The notes beneath the pieces were generated by a model. It did no database searches, had not been told where the DNA came from, and saw only the letters and a list, made by a program, of their open reading frames with translations. From Caulobacter sp. NIBR1757 (GTDB lineage Bacteria; Pseudomonadota; Alphaproteobacteria; Caulobacterales; Caulobacteraceae), in assembly GCF_027912495.1 (NCBI RefSeq), contig NZ_CP115463.1:3298501-3362500 (forward strand): DNA of 64,000 nt. Reading direction: 5' to 3'. Below, one piece after another: positions 47,417-56,217 of the stretch (the stretch's first letter is position 1; each line of letters starts with the position of its first letter). The translations under genes and the position numbers were made by a program.

Positions 47417-47947
47417 GTCGCCGAACGGCTTTTCCTCGTCCGTGCCCCGGCGTTTGGGGCCGGTGTAGGTCGGGTCGGCCCGCCGGCGACGGTCGGGGCC
47501 GAAATAGTCCTCGGTGCGGATGAACGGACGCGGATGATCGACCACCCGGGTAATCCGGTCGATGACGCCGCGCGCCGTCACCGGCTTGGCGAGGAACTCG
47601 GTCACCCCGGCGTCGCGCGCCTCCTTGACCCGTTTCTGGGTCGAGTGGCCGGTGATCATGATGACCGGGCACATCTGGTTGGGGCTGTCGGGCGAATTGC
47701 GCAGGAGGCGGGTGAAGTCGATGCCGTCCAGCGGCTGCATGGCCAGGTCGGACATGACGATGTCGATCGGTTCCCGCCGCATGATGTTCAGCGCCTCGGC
47801 CCCGTCGGTCGCCTCGAACACGCCCTTGACGCCGATGGCCCGCAGGATCTCGCCAATCAGCACACGCATGTGGTGATTGTCGTCCACCAGCAGGATTTTG
47901 AGCAGGTCGAAGCGCACGTAAGTCGAAAGTCCCGCAGCATTGTTCAA
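47408..47947 (-). CDS. Single-domain response regulator (CheY-like) with basic tail
   Basis: 179 residues. A receiver domain occupies residues 16-140: 'KILLVDDNHHMRVLIGEIL', the phosphoacceptor Asp in 'DIVMSDLAMQPLDGIDF', 'VIMITGHST' and 'FLAKPVTARG'. The tail 'RTEDYFGPDRRRR' and 'YTGPKRRGTDE' is a conserved short extension seen in alphaproteobacterial single-domain regulators. There is no output domain. A partner kinase is not adjacent. Confidence 0.9.
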   Translation of the reverse strand: MNNAAGLSTYVRFDLLKILLVDDNHHMRVLIGEILRAIGVKGVFEATDGAEALNIMRREPIDIVMSDLAMQPLDGIDFTRLLRNSPDSPNQMCPVIMITGHSTQKRVKEARDAGVTEFLAKPVTARGVIDRITRVVDHPRPFIRTEDYFGPDRRRRADPTYTGPKRRGTDEEKPFGDLE

Positions 47948-48037
47948 TCAGAGCGATACGAGGCTAACCCATTGGCCGTCAACGAGAAAAGGCCGGTCGC
48001 ATCGCGACCGGCCCGCAAGTTCACGCTTGGCGATTGT

Positions 48038-48736
48038 CTAGTTGGAATCAACCAGAACAAGTTCCGCGTCGCTGAGCGCGGTGACGCGCAAGACGCCCTC
48101 GTCCCGGATGGCCGCGCCGTCGCGGGGGTGCAGGGACACCCCGTTGACCTCGACCTCGCCAGCGGCGGCGACCAGATAGCCGTGGCGGCCGTCGGCCAGA
48201 TCATAGGTCGCGGTCTCGCCGGCCTTCAGGGTCGCGCCGAGCACCCGGGCGGTGGCCCGGATCGGCAAGGCGTCCTCGTCGCCCTTGATGCCGCTGGCCA
48301 GGGCGACGAACTTTCCGGAGCGATCGCCCTTCGGGAACGGCTTTGCGCCCCAGCTGGGCTCGCCGCCACGCGTCCGCGGCTGAATCCACAGCTGGAAGAT
48401 GCGGGTGGTCTCGTCCTCCAGATTGTACTCGGCGTGGCGGATGCCCGATCCGGCGCTCATCACCTGCACGTCGCCGGCTTCGGTGCGGCCGGTGTTGCCC
48501 AGGCTGTCCTGGTGGGTGATGGCCCCACTGCGGACATAGGTGATGATTTCCATGTCGGCGTGCGGGTGCGGCGGAAAGCCGGACTTGGGGGCGATCTCGT
48601 CGTCATTCCAGACGCGCAGGTCGCCCCAGCCCATGCGGGTCGGCTCGTACCAGTTGGCGAAGCTGAAGTGGTGGCGGGCGTTGAGCCAGCCGTGATTGGC
48701 ATGGCCCAGTTTGTCGAAGGGGCGGCGGTCAATCAT
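48038..48736 (-). CDS. Pirin family protein 1 (YhhW-like)
   Basis: 232 residues, the YhhW length. The bicupin has the metal-binding motif in 'GFPPHPHADMEIITYVRSGA' and 'GSGIRHAEYN', then 'IFQLWIQPRTRGGEPSWGAK'. Pirins of this branch oxidise flavonoids such as quercetin in vitro; the physiological role is unclear. It is a separate type from the longer pirin at 62925. Confidence 0.92.
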   Translation of the reverse strand: MIDRRPFDKLGHANHGWLNARHHFSFANWYEPTRMGWGDLRVWNDDEIAPKSGFPPHPHADMEIITYVRSGAITHQDSLGNTGRTEAGDVQVMSAGSGIRHAEYNLEDETTRIFQLWIQPRTRGGEPSWGAKPFPKGDRSGKFVALASGIKGDEDALPIRATARVLGATLKAGETATYDLADGRHGYLVAAAGEVEVNGVSLHPRDGAAIRDEGVLRVTALSDAELVLVDSN

Positions 48737-48818
48737 CTGAATAGTCCCATCTGGCGGGTTGTTTGCGCCATCGAGAGCCTAGATAGGAAGCGATTTTCCA
48801 ATTGCAACACCTGATGTG

Positions 48819-49747
48819 TCAGATAGCGTACAGGGCCGCGATCTCCGCCGCCAGCTGTCCCATCCGCGCCCGCAAGGCCGGCGGTTCGAGCACCTCAACG
48901 CCGGTCCCCAGCTTCAACAGTTCGCGGGCCGTCCAGTCGGCGCTCTCCATCGGCGTCTCGACCACGCCGGCCTCGACCTCGGTGACCTCCACCCCGTCGC
49001 GGCGCAGGGCGTAGAGGGCGTCCGGCGTCACCTTGAGCCGGGCGATGCCCTGCCTGAGGCTCATTGCGTAGTCGGCCTGTGCCCGCGTCCAGTGGGCGGC
49101 CAGGTCGAAGCCGGCCGGTCGCTCGAACCCTTCCTCGGTCAGCTCGGCCGCAATGACCTGCGAGGCGCGGTAGGTCCGCAGCTCCCCTTGCAGCGGGCGA
49201 TCAGGTACCAGGCGCCGGCCTTCAGCACGAGCCCGAGCGGCTCCAGCACCAGGTCCACCGGCCGGCGCGGCCCATAGCGCACCGCCAGCCGCCGGTCGCG
49301 CCACAGCCCGTCGGCCAGCACCGTCAGCCAGTCGCCGCCGTCGGCCTGGCGGAACCAGCCGACCGGGTCGAGGTGGATGCGCGCCTGGGCCCGCATCGCC
49401 GCCGCCCCCGGGCCCTCGGGGAGGGCCGCAAGCACCTTCAGCTGGGCGTCAGCCATCGCCTGGCCCAGCCCCAGCTGCGCCGCCGGCCCCGGCAGGCCGG
49501 CGAGGACCAGGGTATGGGCTTCCTGGTCGGTCAGGCCGGTCAGCCGGGTGCGGTAACCGTCCATCAGGGCGAACCCTCCGCCCGGTCCCCGATCGGCATA
49601 GACCGGCACGCCGGCGGCGCTCAGCGCATCGATGTCGCGATAGAGGGTGCGGACCGAGACCTCGAACTCGGCCGCCAGTTTCTCGGCGGTCATCCGGCCG
49701 CGGGTCTGCAGCAGCATCAGGATGGAGAGGAGGCGGCTCGAACGCAT
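48819..49747 (-). pseudogene. YafY/WYL-type transcriptional regulator with a frameshift
   Basis: Read from ATG 49747, the first frame gives an HTH_11 domain ('LSILMLLQTRGRMTAEKLAA', 'VSVRTLYRDIDALSAAGVPV') and a WYL domain to 'KAGAWYLIARCKG'. It then turns into nonsense. The expected continuation ('ELRTYRASQVIAAELTEEGF' to the stop at 48819) is in the next frame. One base is missing in the G-run at 49184-49187 (minus-strand AAGGGGAGC). Either the gene is broken, the assembly has a one-base error, or it is a programmed shift; the first two are most likely. The gene diverges from the NIPSNAP-type gene, its probable target. Confidence 0.8.
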
Positions 49748-49769
49748 TTTTCGATCCTGCCTGATAAAT

Positions 49770-49788
49770 CCTGACAAGTCCTGTCAGG
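49770..49788. promoter_or_regulatory. Candidate operator of the WYL regulator
   Basis: A perfect inverted repeat, CCTGACA (49770-49776) and TGTCAGG (49782-49788) around AGTCC, lies in the 86-bp divergent region between the regulator and its neighbour. A further CCTG pair lies just to the left. Confidence 0.55.
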
Positions 49789-49833
49789 TAGCCCCGGCTA
49801 CGTCTCGCCTCGCATCATTTTCACGAGGCTCCA

Positions 49834-51063
49834 ATGACCTGCCCAGACGTTCTCGCCGCCGACCTTCCCGCCCTGACGGCGCAACACCAGCAGATCGTCG
49901 AACTGCGCCAGTACGCCCTGCGCAAGGGCCGCCGCGACGACCTGATCGCCCTGTTCGAAGACCGCTTCATCGAGAGCCAGGAGGCGCTGGGCTCCACGGT
50001 GCTCGCAACCTTCCGCGACCTCGACAACCCGGACCGCTTCGTCTGGCTGCGGGGCTTCGAGACCCCGCGGGCCCGCCACGACGCCCTCGACGGCTTCTAC
50101 ACCGGCCGCGTCTGGCAGGCGAACCGCACCGCCGCCAACGCCACCATCGCAGACTCCGACAACGTGCTGCAGCTCACCCCCGTCGGCCCCGGCTTCGACC
50201 TCACCGGCCTGACCCGCGCCCCGGTCGGCTCCCTGGCGCAATCCACCGCCGTCATCACCGCCACGATCTGCCCCATCGCCAAAGGCCAGCAGGCCGCCTT
50301 CGCCGCCCGCTTCGCCCGCGACATCGCCCCGCTCCTGGCCGCCGCCGGCGCCCCGGCCATCGCCGTCTTCGCCAGCGATCCGCGGCCCAACAGCTACCCC
50401 CGCCTGCCCGTCCGCGAGGACGTCACCGCCTTCGTCTGGTTCCAGGCCTTCCCGCATGAGGAGGCCCAGCGCCTGTACGCCGACGGCCCCGGGGCCGCCT
50501 TCTACCGCGGCCTCGCCGAGCACCTGACTGGCCCCCTCGAGATCCAGCGCCTGCGGCCCACCGCCCGCTCGCTGATCCAGGGCCCGCCCCTCCCCGCCGA
50601 CGGCCGCAAGGACTTCGACTTCCTGATCGGCTCCTGGCGGGTCCGCCACCGCTACCTGAAGGCCCGCCTGGCCGGCTCGACCGAATGGCTGTCGTTCGAG
50701 GGCTGGTGCCAATGCCGCAAGACCATGGGGGGCCTCGGCAATTTCGACGACAACCTGCTCAATGGCCCTCGGGGCGCCTACGGGGCCAGCGCCGTGCGCC
50801 GCTTCGACGCGGCGCTGAACCGCTGGTCGATCTGGTGGCTCGACGCCCGCTACCCCACCATCGACGCGCCGGTGCATGGGTCTTTCGAGGATGGCGTCGG
50901 AACCTTCATCGGCGAGGACCGCCTGGACGGCAGACCCATCCTCGTCCGCTTCACCTGGTCCAACATCACCGCCACCACCGCCCAATGGTCCCAGGCCTTC
51001 TCGCCCGACGGCGGCCAGACCTGGGAGGTCAACTGGGACATGGACTTCGAGCGGATCGGTTGA
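49834..51063 (+). CDS. NIPSNAP-domain protein with C-terminal DUF1579-like domain
   Basis: 409 residues from ATG 49834, with GAGG 6 nt upstream. The first 110 residues form a ferredoxin-like NIPSNAP domain ('IVELRQYALRKGRRDDLIAL', 'LRGFETPRARHDALDGFY'), with a second half-similar domain to about 245. From about 260 the lipocalin-like 'KDFDFLIGSWRVRHRYLK' segment begins. No catalytic motif is known. Divergence from a YafY/WYL regulator is a recurrent arrangement for NIPSNAP genes. Confidence 0.82.
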   Translation: MTCPDVLAADLPALTAQHQQIVELRQYALRKGRRDDLIALFEDRFIESQEALGSTVLATFRDLDNPDRFVWLRGFETPRARHDALDGFYTGRVWQANRTAANATIADSDNVLQLTPVGPGFDLTGLTRAPVGSLAQSTAVITATICPIAKGQQAAFAARFARDIAPLLAAAGAPAIAVFASDPRPNSYPRLPVREDVTAFVWFQAFPHEEAQRLYADGPGAAFYRGLAEHLTGPLEIQRLRPTARSLIQGPPLPADGRKDFDFLIGSWRVRHRYLKARLAGSTEWLSFEGWCQCRKTMGGLGNFDDNLLNGPRGAYGASAVRRFDAALNRWSIWWLDARYPTIDAPVHGSFEDGVGTFIGEDRLDGRPILVRFTWSNITATTAQWSQAFSPDGGQTWEVNWDMDFERIG

Positions 51064-51073
51064 ATGCCAGCCC

Positions 51074-51111
51074 GGTGACTGTCCTCCGGCGCAGCCGGAT
51101 GACTGTCACCG
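51074..51111. repeat. REP-like imperfect palindrome
   Basis: Arms GGTGACTGTC and GACTGTCACC enclose CCGGCGCAGCCGG-like sequence. It is a diverged relative of the 34-bp element that follows at 51121-51154. Confidence 0.6.
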
Positions 51112-51120
51112 TTCAGCGCC

Positions 51121-51154
51121 GACGGTGACAGTCACGCTGCGCGAGACAGTCACC
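51121..51154 (+). repeat. 34-bp inverted repeat, left copy
   Basis: 34 nt beginning GACGGTGACAGTCACG and ending GAGACAGTCACC. Its exact reverse complement is at 53729-53762, so the pair brackets the fourth TBDR gene. Confidence 0.85.
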
Positions 51155-51288
51155 ATACCCCAAAATCCCAAGCGCCGCTGGGGAAACGTCGCACCCGACC
51201 TATCACTTTCGACAGCTTGTCCCGGCCCACCCGAACCCTATGGCTTGCCGCATCAAACAAGGGCGCTAACGCCCGCAGGGAGGTCGAA

Positions 51289-53724
51289 ATGGTCCGGACG
51301 CAAGGATTGCGCGCCGCGTTGGCGCTTGGCGTGTCGTTGTCAGCTTTGTGGGCCGCCGCGCCCGCCCTCGCGCAAGAGGAGGCGGCCACCGACAACAACA
51401 CCGTCGACACCATCGTCGTCACCGCCAACCGCCGCGAGGAGGCGATCAACGACGTCCCCATGGCCATCCAGGCCTTCGGCGGCGAGCAGCTCGAGCAGCT
51501 GCGCGTCACCGACGTCAAGGATCTCTCGACCCTCGTCCCCAGCTTCACCGTCTCGCGCTCCTACCAGGGGGTGCCGACCTACACGCTGCGCGGCATCGGC
51601 TTCAACACCATCAACATGTCGGCCACCTCGACCGTTGGCACCTATGTCGACGAGGTCGCCTACCCCTATCCGATCATGAACAGCGGCCCGGTCTTCGACC
51701 TGGAGCGCGTCGAGGTCCTCAAGGGCCCGCAAGGCACCCTGTTCGGCCGCAACACCACCGCCGGCCTGATCAACTTCGTCACCGCCAAGCCGAGCAACGA
51801 GTTCGAGGCCAGGATCACCGCCGAGGTCGGCAGCTACGCCACCCACAACTTCGAAGGCATGATCAGCGGCCCCTGGGGCGACAGGATGCAGGCCCGCATC
51901 GCCTTCCGCAGCGAGGACAGCGACGAGGGCTGGCAGGAGTCGGTCAGCCGCAACGACACCCTCGGCGAACAGCACCGCTACGGCCTGCGCGCCGCCATCG
52001 CCTTCCAGCCGAATGAGAGCTGGGACATCGATCTCAGCTACAACGGCTGGTGGAACAAGTCCGACACCCTGGCCGCCCAGGCCGTCGGCTTCACCCCGGC
52101 CACCGCCGCCAGCCCCTTCAACGCCGCCGGCATCGTCGCCTTCGTCGGCTCCAAGCCCTTCAACGACGGCCGCGACGCCGACTGGGCCCCTGACGCCCGC
52201 CGGATGACCGACGTCGGCACGGGCCTGGGCATTCACAAGCCGCTGCAGGAGGATTCCACCTTCGCCGGCGTCAAGCTGCGCGCCGCCTGGGAGATCAACG
52301 ACAGCCTGCGCGTCGTCTCCCTGACCAGCTACAACGACCTGAAGCGCCAGGCGGTCAACGACTGGTCCGGCGCCCCCTACGAGGTGCTGATCCAGGACGC
52401 CTACGGGACCATCAGCTCCTTCGCCCAGGAACTGCGCGTCGAGGGCAACGCCAGCTTCGTCGACTGGATGGTCGGCGGCTACTGGGCCAGCGACGACATC
52501 CTCGATAGCAACCGCACCATCCTGCAGGACAACGCCAACGTCGGCACGATCCGGTTCTACACCTCGACCCTGCTGGCCAGCCCCTTCAACAGCGCCGGCT
52601 ACACGGCGCTGGAAGCCAGCCAGGCCTTCCGCACCTTCGTCGATGAAGGCGAGATCGACACCACCACGGCCTCGATCTTCGCCAATGCCGACTGGCGGCT
52701 GTCGGAGCAGTTCAAGCTGACCACCGGCCTGCGCTGGACCCGTGACACTCAAGACTACGCGGGATGCAGCCACGACTTCAACGGCAACATGCTGCCCAAC
52801 GTCAACGTCACCAACCGGGCGCTGTTCTTCGGCGTCTACGGCCTGGTCGCGCCGATCTCCGAAGGCCAGTGCAACACTTTCAACCCGGACACCGCCAGCT
52901 TCGGCCTGGTGACCTCCTCGCTCGACGAACACAACGTCGCCTGGCGTCTGGCGCTGAACTGGACTCCGACCGACGACATCCTGGTCTTCGCCTCGGCCAG
53001 CCGCGGCGCCAAGGCCGGCGCCACCCCGATCAACGCCGCCAACATCGCGACCCAGAACGCTCCGGCCCGGCAGGAAATCCTGCAGGCCTACGAGGTGGGC
53101 ATCAAGGCCGGCCTGTTCGAGCGCCGGGTGCAGGCCAACGTCTCGGCCTTCTATTACGACTATGAGGACAAGCAGCTCAGCGTCTACTTCGCCGACCCGA
53201 TCTACACGGCCCTGGCCCGCCTCAACAACGTGCCGGAATCCCGCGCCTACGGCATCGATGGCGATGTCACCTGGAAGGTCACCTCCAACCTGACCGCCAT
53301 GGTCAGCGCCACCTGGCTGGAGACCGAGGTCATCGGCTACACCGGCATCAATTCGGCCGGCCTGGTCCAGGACTTCGACGGGGCCCAGTTCCTCTACAGC
53401 CCCGAGTACAGCGGCAGCTTCACCCTCATCTACGACGGCGAGATCAACGAGAACCTCGGCTTCCAGGCCGCCGTCAACGGCCGCTGGCAGTCGGAGAGCC
53501 ACGCCGACCTCGAGGGCAACCCGCTGTTCGAGATCCCCGAATACGGCCTGCTCAACGCCAGCCTTGGCATCCACGCGACCAACGACCGCTGGGCCGTCCA
53601 GCTCTATGGCCGCAACCTGACCGACGAGTATTTCTACCCGGCCGTCAGCAGCAACGCCAACACGGTGGTCCGCTTCCCGGGCTCGCCCCGCACCTGGGGG
53701 CTGTCGCTGACGTTGAAGTACTAG
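51289..53724 (+). CDS. TonB-dependent outer-membrane receptor 4
   Basis: 811 residues from ATG 51289 (MVRTQGLRAALALG), with GGGAGG 7 nt upstream; the frame opens earlier at 51217 without a signal. The signal peptide ends 'AAPALA|QEEAA'. 'DTIVVTANRREEAINDVPMA', the plug 'FDLERVEVLKGPQGTLFGRN' and the end 'TWGLSLTLKY' place it in the iron-complex-like subgroup, like receptor 3 but shorter. It lies between exact inverted copies of a REP-like repeat and has no transporter or regulator neighbour that would reveal the ligand. Confidence 0.95.
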   Translation: MVRTQGLRAALALGVSLSALWAAAPALAQEEAATDNNTVDTIVVTANRREEAINDVPMAIQAFGGEQLEQLRVTDVKDLSTLVPSFTVSRSYQGVPTYTLRGIGFNTINMSATSTVGTYVDEVAYPYPIMNSGPVFDLERVEVLKGPQGTLFGRNTTAGLINFVTAKPSNEFEARITAEVGSYATHNFEGMISGPWGDRMQARIAFRSEDSDEGWQESVSRNDTLGEQHRYGLRAAIAFQPNESWDIDLSYNGWWNKSDTLAAQAVGFTPATAASPFNAAGIVAFVGSKPFNDGRDADWAPDARRMTDVGTGLGIHKPLQEDSTFAGVKLRAAWEINDSLRVVSLTSYNDLKRQAVNDWSGAPYEVLIQDAYGTISSFAQELRVEGNASFVDWMVGGYWASDDILDSNRTILQDNANVGTIRFYTSTLLASPFNSAGYTALEASQAFRTFVDEGEIDTTTASIFANADWRLSEQFKLTTGLRWTRDTQDYAGCSHDFNGNMLPNVNVTNRALFFGVYGLVAPISEGQCNTFNPDTASFGLVTSSLDEHNVAWRLALNWTPTDDILVFASASRGAKAGATPINAANIATQNAPARQEILQAYEVGIKAGLFERRVQANVSAFYYDYEDKQLSVYFADPIYTALARLNNVPESRAYGIDGDVTWKVTSNLTAMVSATWLETEVIGYTGINSAGLVQDFDGAQFLYSPEYSGSFTLIYDGEINENLGFQAAVNGRWQSESHADLEGNPLFEIPEYGLLNASLGIHATNDRWAVQLYGRNLTDEYFYPAVSSNANTVVRFPGSPRTWGLSLTLKY

Positions 53725-53728
53725 CTCT

Positions 53729-53762
53729 GGTGACTGTCTCGCGCAGCGTGACTGTCACCGTC
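53729..53762 (-). repeat. 34-bp inverted repeat, right copy
   Basis: Exact reverse complement of 51121-51154 (34 of 34), beginning 4 nt after the receptor stop codon. Its palindromic nature may also end transcription, though no U-run follows. Confidence 0.85.
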
Positions 53763-53844
53763 TGCTCTCAACCTCGCACCCCTTGAGCCTCCCCCTCCTC
53801 GAAACCATCTCTGCTCCACCGGGTTCAGCCCGGTGGAGCTTTTC

Positions 53845-54306
53845 ATGACCGACACCACAGCCGCCACCGACACCCTGGTCATCGCCTGCCCGACCGACGG
53901 CGCGCTCAACCGCGTCCCCGGGGCCAGGCTCTCCGCCGCCCCCAAATGCGGCGTCTGCAAATCCCCCCTGTTCGCCGGCAAGCCCGTCGAGCTCACCGCC
54001 GTCAGCTTCGACCGCCACGCCAGGTCCTCGGATCTGCCCCTGCTGGTCGATTTCTGGGCCGCCTGGTGCGGCCCCTGCCAGGCCATGGCCCCGGCCTTCG
54101 CCAGGGCCGCCGCCCAGCTCGAACCCACGATCCGCCTCGGCAAGCTCGACACCGAGGCCCATCAGGCCATCGCCGCCCGCTACAACATCCGCTCCATCCC
54201 GACGATGATCCTCTTCCACAAGGGCCGCGAGATCGCCCGCACCAGCGGCGCCATGCCGGCCGAAGCGATTGTCCAGTGGGCGACGGCCAACGCGCCCGCG
54301 CGCTAG
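53845..54306 (+). CDS. trxC: Thioredoxin of the TrxC (thioredoxin 2) type
   Basis: ATG 53845, with GGAG 7 nt upstream; 153 residues. The N-terminal zinc-ribbon-like segment has Cys35-Cys38 ('KCGVCKSPLF'), but the first pair is Cys15...Asp18 ('ACPTDGALNRVP') rather than CxxC, so one zinc ligand is changed. The thioredoxin domain has 'LVDFWAAWCGPCQAMAP' with active Cys75/Cys78, the cis-Pro in 'SIPTMILFHKG', and normal length. It reduces disulfides in the cytoplasm. Its end overlaps the small membrane protein gene by 4 nt. Confidence 0.9.
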   Translation: MTDTTAATDTLVIACPTDGALNRVPGARLSAAPKCGVCKSPLFAGKPVELTAVSFDRHARSSDLPLLVDFWAAWCGPCQAMAPAFARAAAQLEPTIRLGKLDTEAHQAIAARYNIRSIPTMILFHKGREIARTSGAMPAEAIVQWATANAPAR

Positions 54307-54524
54307 GACTTCCTGGCGTTGCGATGGCGCCAGAAGCGCCAGACGCCGTTGAGGATGTTCAGGACGGCCACGCCGCAGACCAACGGAAAGAGAAGTTTGG
54401 GCGGAATGAACCGCGACACATCGACCTGAAGCGCGGCCCAGAACAGCCCCGCAGCGACAATCGCGCCGACCCACAGGAAGATCGAGTTCTTCAGATCGGT
54501 GCTCACCGCCGGTCCCTTCGCCAT
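54303..54524 (-). CDS. Small two-helix membrane protein
   Basis: 73 residues. Two hydrophobic segments ('SIFLWVGAIVAAGLFWAALQ' and 'LLFPLVCGVAVLNILNGVW') are separated by a short polar loop, with a basic C-terminus ('RFWRHRNARKS'). No family is recognised. It begins 50 nt from copy 3 of the palindromic element, which lies in its upstream region. Confidence 0.65.
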   Translation of the reverse strand: MAKGPAVSTDLKNSIFLWVGAIVAAGLFWAALQVDVSRFIPPKLLFPLVCGVAVLNILNGVWRFWRHRNARKS

Positions 54525-54570
54525 GGCGACAGCCTAGCGCGCGCCGCCGTGATCGCAACGAAGATCGTCG

Positions 54571-54596
54571 CGATGAATATGTCTAGACATATTCCA
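54571..54596 (-). repeat. Dispersed palindromic element, copy 3
   Basis: Contains the perfect 20-bp palindrome GAATATGTCTAGACATATTC at 54575-54594. Over 26 nt it is identical to copy 2 read in reverse. Unlike copies 1 and 2, it lies between divergent genes and no second block is visible near it. The rest of the 54525-54855 gap holds three tandem 11-mers. Confidence 0.75.
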
Positions 54597-54648
54597 GGAC
54601 GCCATCAGCTCCCCTCAAGCGGACCACGGCCACGCCGCCCTCTGCGAG

Positions 54649-54681
54649 GTGGCTTTCGGGTGGCTTTCGGGTGGGTTTCGG
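54649..54681 (+). repeat. Three tandem 11-bp repeats
   Basis: GTGGCTTTCGG twice (54649-54659, 54660-54670) and GTGGGTTTCGG (54671-54681), in the leader of the permease gene. It may reflect slippage. Confidence 0.7.
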
Positions 54682-54855
54682 CCACCCCAACGGTAGGCAA
54701 AAGCGGTCTGAAGGCGGGTGTCGGAGCGCGTTCCGGACGGTTATTAGTGTGTTGTTTTTTAACAATAATTCTATCGCCTCGCGCCACGGAATCCGCTATA
54801 ATCTCGCCATTCCCATACGCTTGACCCCGAACACCCATTGGCGCGTTGATCCCTC

Positions 54856-56208
54856 ATGACCGTTGAAACCGCGCCCCCCGCCCGACCGGCCGAACCCCAG
54901 CTCCTGCGCGCCATCGGGCCGGTGCAGATGATGCTTTACGGGGCCGGCAGCATGATGGGCGCGGGCATCTACGGCCTGGTCGGCAAGGCGGCGGGCCAGA
55001 TCGGGCCGGCGGTCTGGCTGTCCTTCCTGGCGGCTCTGGTCGCCGCCCTGTTCACCGGCCTCTCCTACGCCGCCCTGGGTTCGCGCTATCCCCGGGCCGG
55101 CGGGGCCGCCTACATGACCCAGCACGCCTTCGGGCGGCCGCTGCTGACCCATGTCGTCGGCATGGCCACGGCCTTCTCCGGCCTCACCTCCATCGCCACC
55201 GGAGCGCTGGTCATCGCCGAGAACCTGCAGCGGGCCCCGATCCTCAGCGCGGCGCCGACGGTCGTCCTTGGCCTTGGCTACATCCTGCTGATGGCCGGCA
55301 TCGTCTTTCGCGGCATCAAGGAGTCGATCTGGGTCAACATGGTCTGCACCCTGATCGAGGCTAGCGGCCTGATCCTCGTCATCGTCGTCGGCGCCCGCTT
55401 CTGGGGCCAGGCGAACCTGCTGGAGTTCGCGCCCCCGACCTCCGGCAACGCGTCGGTGTTCGCGCCGCTGCTGGTGCTGCAGGGCGCCGCCCTGACCTTC
55501 TTCGCCTTCGTCGGCTTCGAGGACAGCCTGAATGTCGCCGAGGAGGTGAAGAACCCGCGCGTCACCCTGCCGCTGGGCATCATCCTGGCCATGGGCGTCA
55601 CCGCCGTCCTCTACATCGGCGTGGCCATCACCGCCGTCTCGGTCATCCCCTGGCAGGCGCTGGGGGCGGCCAAGGCGCCGCTGGCCGACGTCATGGCCAA
55701 GGCCGCGCCCTGGTTCCCGGCCTCGGCCTTCATCGTCATCACCATCGCCGCCGTCGCCAACAGCGCGCTGGTCAACTACGTCACCGCCTCGCGCCTGCTG
55801 TTCGGCATGGCCAGGGATGGCCGCCTGCCCTCGGCCCTGGCCAGGGTTCACAGGGCCCGGCGTACGCCCCACGTGGCCATCGGCCTGCTGCTGGCCATCC
55901 TGATCGTCCTGGTGCTGTCCGGCGGCGTCACCCAGCTGGCCGAGGCGACGGTGCTGCTGCTCTTGACCGTCTTCGTGGTCGTCAACACCGCCTACCTGAT
56001 CCTCAAGCACCGCAAGGGCGAACCGCGCGGCGCCTTCGAGCCGCCGCTCATCGTGCCGCTGCTGGGCATGCTCAGCTGCGGCGCCCTGCTGGTCGTCCGG
56101 GTGAGCACCGGGAACTGGCAGGCCCCCGCCATCGCCGGCGGCATGATCCTGCTGGCGCTGGTGCTCTATGGGTTCACGCGGGTGAAGGTGGCGAAGGTGG
56201 AGGCTTGA
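54856..56208 (+). CDS. APC-family amino acid permease
   Basis: 450 residues with about twelve membrane segments. The first helix carries the APC-family substrate/cation-binding motif 'YGAGSMMGAGIYGLVGKAAG'; 'LSYAALGSRYPRAGGAAYM' and 'FFAFVGFEDSLNVAEEVKNP' are further family signatures. It should take up an amino acid or amine by proton or sodium symport across the inner membrane. The substrate cannot be told. It is monocistronic and faces the ParDE pair tail to tail. Confidence 0.9.
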   Translation: MTVETAPPARPAEPQLLRAIGPVQMMLYGAGSMMGAGIYGLVGKAAGQIGPAVWLSFLAALVAALFTGLSYAALGSRYPRAGGAAYMTQHAFGRPLLTHVVGMATAFSGLTSIATGALVIAENLQRAPILSAAPTVVLGLGYILLMAGIVFRGIKESIWVNMVCTLIEASGLILVIVVGARFWGQANLLEFAPPTSGNASVFAPLLVLQGAALTFFAFVGFEDSLNVAEEVKNPRVTLPLGIILAMGVTAVLYIGVAITAVSVIPWQALGAAKAPLADVMAKAAPWFPASAFIVITIAAVANSALVNYVTASRLLFGMARDGRLPSALARVHRARRTPHVAIGLLLAILIVLVLSGGVTQLAEATVLLLLTVFVVVNTAYLILKHRKGEPRGAFEPPLIVPLLGMLSCGALLVVRVSTGNWQAPAIAGGMILLALVLYGFTRVKVAKVEA

Positions 56209-56217
56209 GTTGGATGT

